Shown: piece after piece, positions 55,999-64,000 of the stretch
Layout of the letters: every line of letters begins with the position of its first letter
Position numbering within the stretch: the first letter of the stretch is position 1
From: Ralstonia sp. 25mfcol4.1
Lineage (GTDB): Bacteria; Pseudomonadota; Gammaproteobacteria; Burkholderiales; Burkholderiaceae
Reading direction: 5' to 3'
DNA: 64,000 nt
Assembly (NCBI RefSeq): GCF_900104095.1
Contig: NZ_FNJO01000001.1
Span: 372,001-436,000 of the forward strand
Notes under the pieces: generated by a model
The model's input: the letters and a program-made list of their open reading frames with translations, nothing else
What the model was told of the DNA's origin: nothing
The model's database searches: none
Position numbers and translations under genes: made by a program

Positions 55999-56130
55999 TT
56001 ACTTCCGGGCAGCGTTCTCGAGCGCCTGCCCGGCAGCCTGCGTGTCCTTGCCAAAGCCGGCAATCGTGTTGCAGCCAGCCAGTTGCAGCATGCCCAGGCA
56101 TGCCAGCAGTGTGATCACGATCTTTTTCAT
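55999..56130 (-). CDS. Entericidin EcnA/B family lipoprotein
   Basis: A 43-aa lipoprotein precursor. A Lys-Lys N-terminus and hydrophobic stretch lead to the lipobox LAGC (Cys20). The mature part of 24 residues has the NTIAGFGKDTQAAGQALENAA pattern of entericidins, small outer-membrane lipoproteins linked in E. coli to a stationary-phase toxin-antitoxin-like pair. It lies between leuC (50 nt) and leuD (9 nt), so it is carried on the leucine mRNA. There is no second entericidin gene beside it. Confidence 0.85.
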   Translation of the reverse strand: MKKIVITLLACLGMLQLAGCNTIAGFGKDTQAAGQALENAARK

Positions 56131-56180
56131 GTTGTCTCTATTCGAAAGCCGTGGTTGACCAGTTGACCCGTCGCGGCCGT

Positions 56181-57590
56181 TCAGCCGAGTTTGCGGATGT
56201 CGACGAAATGCCCTTCGATCGCGGCCGCCGCGGCCATGGCCGGGCTGACCAGGTGCGTACGGCCGCCGGCGCCCTGACGGCCTTCGAAGTTGCGGTTCGA
56301 TGTGGACGCGCATCGCTCGCCCGGTTCCAGGCGGTCGGCGTTCATCGCCAGGCACATCGAGCAGCCCGGTTCGCGCCATTCGAAGCCGGCGGCCTTGAAG
56401 ACCTTGTCCAGCCCTTCGCGCTCGGCCTGTTCCTTGACCAGGCCCGAACCCGGCACCACCATCGCCAGCTTCACGTTGGACGCCACCTTGCGGCCCAGCT
56501 TCTGCACCACCCACGCGGCGGCGCGCATGTCCTCGATGCGGCTGTTGGTGCACGAACCAATGAACACCTTGTCGATGTTGATCGACTCCATCGGCGTGTT
56601 CGGCTGCAGGTTCATGTATTCCAGCGCGCGCTCCATGGCGTTGCGCTTGTTCGAGTCCTTTTCCTTCTCGGGATCGGGCACGCGGTCTTCGATGCTGACG
56701 ACCATTTCGGGCGACGTGCCCCAGGTCACCTGCGGGCGGATGTCCTCGGCGCGCAGCTCCACCACCTTGTCGAAGTGGGCGCCAGCGTCCGAATGCAGCG
56801 TGCGCCAGTAGGTGACGGCCTGGTCCCATTCCACGCCCTGCGGCGCGAACGGACGGTTCTTCACATATTCGAGCGTGACGTCGTCCACGGCTACGAGGCC
56901 CGCGCGCGCACCCGCTTCGATGGCCATGTTGCAGACCGTCATGCGGCCTTCCATGGTCAGGTCGCGGATGGCCGAGCCGGCGAATTCCATCGTGTAGCCC
57001 GTGCCGCCGGCCGTGCCGATCTTGCCGATGATGGCCAGCACGATGTCCTTGGCGGTGCAGCCACGCGGCAGCTTGCCTTCCACCTTGATCAGCATGTTCT
57101 TGGCCTTCTTGCCCAGCAGCGTCTGGGTGGCCAGCACGTGCTCCACTTCCGAGGTGCCGATGCCGTGCGCCAGCGCGCCGAACGCGCCGTGCGTGCTGGT
57201 GTGCGAATCGCCGCAGACCACGGTCATGCCGGGCAGCGTGGCGCCCTGCTCGGGCCCGATCACGTGGACGATGCCCTGGCGGTGGTCGTTCATCTTGAAC
57301 TGCGTGATGCCATAGGCGTCGCAGTTGGCGTCCAGCGTATCGACCTGGAGCTTCGAGATCGGGTCGGCGATGCCCTGGGTGCGGTCGGTGGTCGGCACGT
57401 TGTGGTCCGACACGGCCAGGTTCGCGCTGATGCGCCACACCGGACGCTCCGCCAGCTTCAGGCCTTCGAAGGCCTGCGGGCTGGTCACTTCATGCAGCAG
57501 ATGACGGTCGATGTAGAGCAGCGTCGTGCCGTCTTCCTCGACGTGGACGGTGTGGTCATCCCAGAGTTTGTCGTAGAGCGTCTTGGCCAT
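56181..57590 (-). CDS. leuC: 3-isopropylmalate dehydratase, large subunit
   Basis: Catalytic aconitase-type subunit of isopropylmalate isomerase. The protein is 469 aa. The [4Fe-4S] ligands are the Cys in [12 protein letters not shown] and the pair in [11 protein letters not shown]. The start [14 protein letters not shown] and the ending [14 protein letters not shown] are typical. It heads the leucine group. A 308-nt gap separates it from livF. Confidence 0.97.
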   Translation of the reverse strand: MAKTLYDKLWDDHTVHVEEDGTTLLYIDRHLLHEVTSPQAFEGLKLAERPVWRISANLAVSDHNVPTTDRTQGIADPISKLQVDTLDANCDAYGITQFKMNDHRQGIVHVIGPEQGATLPGMTVVCGDSHTSTHGAFGALAHGIGTSEVEHVLATQTLLGKKAKNMLIKVEGKLPRGCTAKDIVLAIIGKIGTAGGTGYTMEFAGSAIRDLTMEGRMTVCNMAIEAGARAGLVAVDDVTLEYVKNRPFAPQGVEWDQAVTYWRTLHSDAGAHFDKVVELRAEDIRPQVTWGTSPEMVVSIEDRVPDPEKEKDSNKRNAMERALEYMNLQPNTPMESINIDKVFIGSCTNSRIEDMRAAAWVVQKLGRKVASNVKLAMVVPGSGLVKEQAEREGLDKVFKAAGFEWREPGCSMCLAMNADRLEPGERCASTSNRNFEGRQGAGGRTHLVSPAMAAAAAIEGHFVDIRKLG

Positions 57591-57898
57591 GATGCGGGGG
57601 CAGACCGTCCGTTCGTATCCCGGGGGATGCGAACGGCGCGAATCCGCGCGTTGTTTGCAGGGGAATGTGTTTTCCGGATGCCTTCGCGGGCAAGCAGGCT
57701 ATTTTGCTGCTTTTCCGGCGCAGCCGGTGATTGCTTGACATCGCAAGCGATTATGCCATGTGGCCCCGCCGCCGAAGGGCAGGCCGGACCGCCTGGGCGG
57801 CGGTCATTGGCGAAAGGGGGATTTCGCGGATGGCGAAGGGGCTCGCGCTGGCCCTGGTTTCTCCCCTCTACCGCGTGCGGGAGAGGGGAGCCGGTGCT
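57591..57898. other. Intergenic region livF / leuC
   Basis: 308 nt. It must contain the leuC promoter and leader. The best -10-like box is ATAAT at 57750-57754 (minus strand), without a clear -35. I see no Leu-rich leader peptide and no T-box. The end next to livF holds hairpin copy D. Confidence 0.4.
57861..57890 (-). repeat. Hairpin-family copy D (downstream of livF)
   Basis: Minus strand, 8 nt past the livF stop: CTCCCCTCTCCCGC pairs with GCGGTAGAGGGGAG (one mismatch), centre AC. It nearly repeats copies C1 and C2 in the same orientation. Confidence 0.75.
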
Positions 57899-58599
<701 letters not shown>

Positions 58600-58600
<1 letters not shown>

Positions 58601-59367
58601 CAGTCCTCTCCCAGGTAGGCCTTGATCACGCGCGGGTCGTTGCGCACCTCGTCGGGCTTGCCGATCATGATCGGCTTGCCGTGCTCCATCACCAGGATGC
58701 GGTCCGACACGCCCATCACCAGGCTCATGTCGTGCTCGATCAGCAGCACCGAAATGCTGAATTCACGGCGCAGGCGGTCGATCAGTTGCTGCAGCTCGAT
58801 CTTTTCCTGCGGGTTCAGACCGGCCGCCGGTTCGTCCAGCATCAGCAGGCGCGGCTTGGTGATCATGCAGCGCGCGATCTCCAGCCGGCGCTGGTGGCCG
58901 TACGACAGCGTGCCTGCCTCGCGGTTGGCCACGCTCGTCAGGCCCATGCGCTCCAGCCATTCGGCGGCACGCCCCAGGGCCTCGCGCTCGGCGCGGCGGT
59001 AGGCCGGCGTGGCCAGCAGCCCGCGCAGCAGCCCGGCCTTGACCTGCAGGTGCTGCGCAACCATCAGGTTTTCCACGACGGTCAGCTGCTTGAACAGGCG
59101 GATGTTCTGGAATGTGCGCACCAGCCCGTGGCGTGCCACCACGTGGCTGGGCTTGCGCGCGATCGAATGGCCGTCCAGCGTCACCTCGCCGGCGGTGGGC
59201 TTGTAGAAGCCGCCCACGCAATTGAACACGGTGGTCTTGCCCGCGCCGTTCGGGCCGATGATGGCGAAGACCTCGTCGCGGCGCACATCGAACTCGATGC
59301 CATCCACGGCCAGCAGACCGCCAAAGCGCATCTGCAGGCCCGATACTTTCAGCATTTCAGTGCTCAT
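58600..59367 (-). CDS. livG: Branched-chain amino acid ABC transporter, ATP-binding protein LivG
   Basis: 255-aa ATPase. Walker A is [14 protein letters not shown] (about 35-48), signature [15 protein letters not shown], Walker [14 protein letters not shown]. The LSYG rather than LSGG signature and longer insert are typical of LivG. Its ATG overlaps the livM stop as ATGA and its stop overlaps livF. Confidence 0.95.
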
Positions 59368-60638
59368 CGCGGCAGCTCCACGTGCGGACGGCTAGCGGGC
59401 AGCAGGCCCTGCGGACGCCACATCATCATCAACACCATCACCAGGCCGAAGATCAGCATGCGGTATTCGGCAAAGTCGCGCGCCACTTCGGGCAGGATCG
59501 TCAGCAGAATGGCCGCCAGGATCACGCCCAGCTGCGAACCCATGCCGCCCAGCACCACGACGGCCAGGATCAGCGCCGACTCGATGAACGTGAACGATTC
59601 CGGATTCACCAGGCCCTGGCGCGCGGCGAAGAACGCTCCGGCCAGGCCAGCGAACGATGCGCCCAGCGTGAACGCCGACAGCTTGATGCGCGTCGGGTTC
59701 AGGCCCAGCGAGCGGCAGGCGATCTCGTCCTCGCGCAATGCCTCCCACGCACGGCCCATCGGCATGCGGATCAGGCGGCTCGTGACGAACAGCGTGAAGC
59801 CCACCAGCAGCAGCGCCAGCAGGTACAGCCAGATCACCATGTGCTGCCCGGCATAGGGAAGGCCGATCAGGTCATGGAACGTCTTCGCGCCTTCCACGCT
59901 GGCACTGCGTGCCATTTCGATGCCGAACACGGACGGCTTAGGAATGCCCGACACGCCGTCCGGACCGCCGGTCAGGCTGGTCAGGTTGTTCAGCAGCAGG
60001 CGGATGATTTCACCGAAGCCCAGCGTCACGATGGCCAGGTAGTCGCCACGCAGCCGCAGCACCGGAAAGCCCAGGATGAAGCCGAACGTGGCCGCCAGGC
60101 CGGCCGACAGCGGCAGGCATTCCCAGAACGTCAGGCCGAAATACTGGTTCAGCAGCGCATAGGTATAGCCGCCGACCGCGTAGAAGCCCACGTAGCCCAG
60201 ATCGAGCAGGCCGGCATAGCCCACCACGATGTTCAACCCGAGGCCCAGGATGACGTAGATCAGTGCCAGCGTAGCCACGTCCACCGCGCCGCGAGAGCCG
60301 AAGAACGGGAACACCACGCCCACCACCAGCAGCACCCAGATGGCCGACCGCTGCTGCCGGGCGCCCATTGCCGGCACCGACGGCAGCTTGACCGCGTTGC
60401 GGGCACGCAGCAGGAACGGCTTGCACAGCTGGAACAGGAACACCAGCCCCACGGCGATCCACACCGGACGCCAGTGCGGCTCCAGCACCACCTTGTAGCC
60501 GTCGAGCTTGAGCTGCAGGCCCAGCACCGGGATCGTCAGGATGGCCGTCAGCACGGCGGCGGTCACGGCATGCTTCAGCGTGTCCGAGACCGACGTTTGC
60601 GGGACCGACGCCCGCGAAATCGAAGTCGCTTGTGTCAT
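59364..60638 (-). CDS. livM: Branched-chain amino acid ABC transporter permease LivM
   Basis: 424-aa inner-membrane permease with about ten hydrophobic segments. [23 protein letters not shown] and [20 protein letters not shown] are LivM signatures. The N-terminal extension of about 110 residues with two helices is normal for this subunit. It begins 12 nt after livH. Confidence 0.95.
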   Translation of the reverse strand: MTQATSISRASVPQTSVSDTLKHAVTAAVLTAILTIPVLGLQLKLDGYKVVLEPHWRPVWIAVGLVFLFQLCKPFLLRARNAVKLPSVPAMGARQQRSAIWVLLVVGVVFPFFGSRGAVDVATLALIYVILGLGLNIVVGYAGLLDLGYVGFYAVGGYTYALLNQYFGLTFWECLPLSAGLAATFGFILGFPVLRLRGDYLAIVTLGFGEIIRLLLNNLTSLTGGPDGVSGIPKPSVFGIEMARSASVEGAKTFHDLIGLPYAGQHMVIWLYLLALLLVGFTLFVTSRLIRMPMGRAWEALREDEIACRSLGLNPTRIKLSAFTLGASFAGLAGAFFAARQGLVNPESFTFIESALILAVVVLGGMGSQLGVILAAILLTILPEVARDFAEYRMLIFGLVMVLMMMWRPQGLLPASRPHVELPR

Positions 60639-60650
60639 GTTGCCCTCCCC

Positions 60651-61577
<927 letters not shown>

Positions 61578-61662
61578 GCGGGGGACCTTGTGGATCGGAT
61601 GAGTCCGATGCGCGATGCCGACCGCCCTTATGTGGCGGCTAACCGACATCGAACCGATACCA

Positions 61663-61697
61663 AAACGCCCCGCAGGCCGGTTGGCCGCGGGGCGTTT
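61663..61697 (-). terminator. Hairpin between livK and livH (partial terminator)
   Basis: AAACGCCCCGC and GCGGGGCGTTT form an 11-bp stem around a GGCC-containing loop, followed on the minus strand only by TTGG. It begins 19 nt past the livK stop. The short T-tract suggests partial termination, giving more binding protein than membrane subunits, a common pattern in ABC operons. Confidence 0.7.
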
Positions 61698-61716
61698 CGC
61701 CAGGATGGCGCCGGGT

Positions 61717-62844
61717 TTAGTTTGCGGCGGTCTTCGTGGCGTCCTTGTGCCACGTGTAGACGACGAACTTGAACGACTTCAGGTCGCCCTTGGCGTCGTA
61801 TTCGACCTTGCCGATCGGCGTGGTGAACGCGTTCTTGTGCATGTAAGCGGCCACCTTCGTCGGATCCGTGCTCTTGGCACCGGCGATGGCGTCGCCGATG
61901 ATCCTGACGGCTGCATAGGCAGGCATCTGGAACGGACCGTTGGCGTCACGCTTCTTGTCGGCAAAGGCCTTCACCAGCGCGGCGTTGGCCGGGTCGGCCG
62001 AGAAGTCGGCGGGCAGCGTCACGAGCATGCCTTCCGAAGCGGGGCCGGCAATCGCCGTCACGTCCTTGTTGCCCACGCCCTCGGGGCCCATGAACGTGGC
62101 CTTCACGCCCTGCTCGCGCGCCTGGCGCAGCAGCAGGCCCATTTCCGGGTGGTAGCCGCCGAAGTACACGAAATCCACGCCCTGCGACTTCAGCTTGGTG
62201 ATCACGGCCGAGTAGTCGGAATCGCCGGCGTTGATGCCCTCGAAGACCGCCACGGGGATCTTGGCCGCTTCCAGGTCCTTCTTCACCGAGCTGGCGATGC
62301 CCTGGCCGTACGACTGCTTGTCATGCAGCACGGCAACCTTCTTCGGCTTGACCTTGCCGATGATGTACTGAGCGGCGGCCGGGCCTTGCTGGTCGTCGCG
62401 GCCGATCGTGCGGAAGATGAAGTTGCGCTTCTTCGTTTCGGTCAGCTGCGGCGCGGTGGCCGACGGCGTCACCATCACGATGCCTTCGTTTTCGTAGATA
62501 TCCGAAGCCGGAATCGTCGAACCCGAGCACACGTGACCGATCACGTAATGGATACCCTGGCTGACGATCTTGTTGGCCACGGCCACGGCCTGCTTCGGTT
62601 CGCAAGCGTCGTCCATCAGCACGGCTTCGAACTTGTTGCCGTTGGCACCGCCCGCCGCGTTGATCTGTTCGATCGCGGTCAGGGCACCGGCCTTGACCAT
62701 GTCGCCGTACTGGGCGACCGAGCCGCTCATGGGGCCGGCAATGGCGATCTTGACGGTTTCGGCGTTGGCCGACGTGAAGGCAGCGAGACCGGCAGTGGCA
62801 AGCACGGCGGCCATGGCAGTGGACGTGAGACGGGACAGCGTCAT
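61717..62844 (-). CDS. livK: Branched-chain amino acid ABC transporter, periplasmic binding protein
   Basis: 375-aa precursor from ATG 62844, with AGGAG upstream; the frame runs 93 codons further without support. A signal peptide ends about residue 28 (SANAE). The Leu/Ile/Val-binding fold follows: VKIAIAGPMSGSVAQYG and the disulphide region DDACEPKQAV...HVCSGST. It heads the livK-H-M-G-F operon. The specificity may cover several amino acids or amides. Confidence 0.93.
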   Translation of the reverse strand: MTLSRLTSTAMAAVLATAGLAAFTSANAETVKIAIAGPMSGSVAQYGDMVKAGALTAIEQINAAGGANGNKFEAVLMDDACEPKQAVAVANKIVSQGIHYVIGHVCSGSTIPASDIYENEGIVMVTPSATAPQLTETKKRNFIFRTIGRDDQQGPAAAQYIIGKVKPKKVAVLHDKQSYGQGIASSVKKDLEAAKIPVAVFEGINAGDSDYSAVITKLKSQGVDFVYFGGYHPEMGLLLRQAREQGVKATFMGPEGVGNKDVTAIAGPASEGMLVTLPADFSADPANAALVKAFADKKRDANGPFQMPAYAAVRIIGDAIAGAKSTDPTKVAAYMHKNAFTTPIGKVEYDAKGDLKSFKFVVYTWHKDATKTAAN

Positions 62845-63170
62845 CAGGAGCTCCTCGATTATGTATGGGTCATTCCGGGCAGAGTCGGCATGACCGGCGC
62901 AATCGAACAACACCCGCGAGGAAGAAGCGCCGCCTGACGTGGCGAACGTACGGCCCATGAGCGGAAACCGGGCCAGCGATGAAGACAATGAAGCGAATGC
63001 GGGGCCCGGCATGTGTCGGCGTACGCACATCTCAGGGATGCCGCGGCCGCCGTAAGTTCGGAAAGACAACGTTGATGCGTTCTCTATTGCGCAAGCGCTT
63101 CGCCTGCCCCGCTTCTCCAACACGGCTGGCCGGAAGGGTGGCCCGGCTGCCGGTCGGCAAAGCAGCCCGC

Positions 63171-63199
63171 ATTATAGGGGGAAAGTTGCACCCTGATGA
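63171..63199 (-). promoter_or_regulatory. Candidate livK promoter
   Basis: Perfect TATAAT on the minus strand (63176-63171) with a weak -35 (TCATCA) at 17 nt. The leader would be about 320 nt. The wider 62845-63385 gap has no gene; it also holds CACAA CAA TTGTG (63291-63303), a possible operator. Confidence 0.45.
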
Positions 63200-63385
63200 A
63201 GTGGAGTTATTCGGTTTTGGAGAAAATCCGACAACTTATGCATCCCGTTGCAACCGTGTGAAGGCAGGAATCGTCGTCAAATTCGTGTTTCACAACAATT
63301 GTGCAAAGCCGCATTTGTGGCTTTTTCAACGCTTTGCGCCACCTTGCGCAACCCGGCTGCCCAGGTCCCGGACCGGCATCGGCCC

Positions 63386-63415
63386 AAAAAAAACGCCCCG
63401 GCGGGCCGGGGCGTT
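63386..63415 (-). terminator. Intrinsic terminator after gltA
   Basis: On the minus strand AACGCCCCGG, loop CCCG, CCGGGGCGTT, then eight Ts. It lies 22 nt past the gltA stop and isolates it from livK. Confidence 0.92.
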
Positions 63416-63437
63416 CTTCGTGCAGCACGGACGCGGC

Positions 63438-64000
63438 TTAGCGCTTGGCCATGTCCGGCACGTTGCGGGCGGCGTTGCCATTGAACAGCTGACGCGGACG
63501 GCCGATCTTGTATTCCGGATCGGTGATCATCTCTTCCCACTGCGAGATCCAGCCCGGCGTACGTGCCAGGGCGAAAATGCAGGTGAACAGCGAGGTCGGG
63601 ATGCCCAGCGCGCGCTGCACGATACCCGAGTAGAAGTCCACGTTCGGGTAGAGCTTGCGGCTCACGAAGTACTCGTCTTCCAGCGCGATCTTTTCCAGTT
63701 CCATGGCCAGCTTGAACAGCGGGTCGTTGTGCAGGCCCAGTTCGTTCAGCACTTCATGGCAGGTTTCGCGCATCAGCTTGGCGCGCGGATCGTAGTTCTT
63801 GTACACGCGGTGGCCAAAGCCCATCAGGCGCACGCCCGAATTCTTGTCCTTGACCTGCTTGATGAACTCGCCGATGTGGTCGACGCTACCGATTTCTTCC
63901 AGCATCTTCAGCGCGGCTTCGTTCGCGCCGCCGTGGGCCGGACCCCACAGGCAGGCCACGCCGGCGGCGATGGCTGCGAACGGGTTCGTGCCCGACGAGC
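63438..64000 (-). CDS. gltA: Citrate synthase (5' end outside window)
   Basis: C-terminal 187 codons of type II citrate synthase, which condenses acetyl-CoA and oxaloacetate. The frame is open at the right edge. The catalytic His pair lies in [11 protein letters not shown] and [14 protein letters not shown], and the catalytic Asp in VDFYSGIV. The ending [20 protein letters not shown] is typical. It is followed by a strong terminator. Confidence 0.95.
   Translation of the reverse strand, partial: SSGTNPFAAIAAGVACLWGPAHGGANEAALKMLEEIGSVDHIGEFIKQVKDKNSGVRLMGFGHRVYKNYDPRAKLMRETCHEVLNELGLHNDPLFKLAMELEKIALEDEYFVSRKLYPNVDFYSGIVQRALGIPTSLFTCIFALARTPGWISQWEEMITDPEYKIGRPRQLFNGNAARNVPDMAKR

Noticed and set aside
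57591..57898. Leucine leader-peptide attenuator upstream of leuC
   Set aside because: No short frame with a run of Leu codons and no terminator/antiterminator pair found in the gap.

Overview
The window is a GC-rich chromosomal segment of a betaproteobacterium in Burkholderiaceae, most likely Cupriavidus or a close Ralstonia relative. I infer this from protein resemblance and gene order: rpoE-rseA-rseB-mucD beside the fab cluster, rne-moaA-mobA-moeA, fdxA-fpr, and the leuC-leuD-leuB-asd-fimV-truA-trpF-trpB-methylase-trpA-accD-folC block. Nearly all of it is core genome. I see no insertion sequence, prophage, integrase or CRISPR array.

Layout. 1-4.0 kb: envelope-stress module on the minus strand (sigma E, RseA, RseB, MucD; mucD is cut by the left edge). 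4.3-11.2 kb: type II fatty acid synthesis (fabF, acpP, fabG, fabD, fabH, plsX) preceded by rpmF and the YceD/DUF177 gene, with a clear terminator between rpmF and plsX. 11.3-16.1 kb: maf and an RsmI-like methylase on the plus strand, converging on a minus-strand group (rluC, HAD phosphatase, Rieske protein, S49 peptidase). 16.1-20.3 kb: a 987-nt non-coding divergent region, then rne. 20.4-23.6 kb: molybdenum cofactor genes moaA, mobA, moeA. 23.8-31 kb: a small membrane protein, rmuC, a 2-hydroxyacid dehydrogenase, an NhaD-like antiporter, a lone LutC-type gene, pncB and a secreted protein. 31.2-33.1 kb: fdxA, a ferredoxin reductase, and tRNA-Asn with its promoters and terminator. 33.2-38 kb: an AraC regulator with a LysE exporter, rpsU, a second LysE exporter, and an ABC pair related to NodI/NodJ. 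38-49.4 kb: a long minus-strand block (truA, trpF, trpB, DNA methylase, trpA, accD, folC, SPOR protein, cvpA, purF, metZ). 49.5-57.6 kb: fimV, asd and the leucine operon with an embedded entericidin-like lipoprotein gene. 57.9-62.8 kb: a complete branched-chain amino acid ABC transporter. 63.4 kb to the end: the 3' part of gltA, cut by the right edge.

How it fits together. The block from 38 to 63 kb is almost entirely amino acid, purine, folate and malonyl-CoA metabolism read in one direction. It pairs leucine synthesis with branched-chain amino acid uptake.

The most interesting signals are non-coding or regulatory. First, a family of related hairpins, always in the same orientation, lies 8-24 nt past four minus-strand stop codons, and the leuB-asd gap holds a composite with two copies. 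Second, an apparently solitary beta-class DNA methylase sits inside the trp operon. Its orthologues are, as I recall, linked to GTWWAC methylation, and GTWWAC sites occur in conspicuous intergenic positions here, including a 14-bp double GTTAAC palindrome. Third, there are tandem promoters upstream of tRNA-Asn, a structured rne leader and a TTG-started rpsU with a leader hairpin. I found no clearly undescribed protein system.
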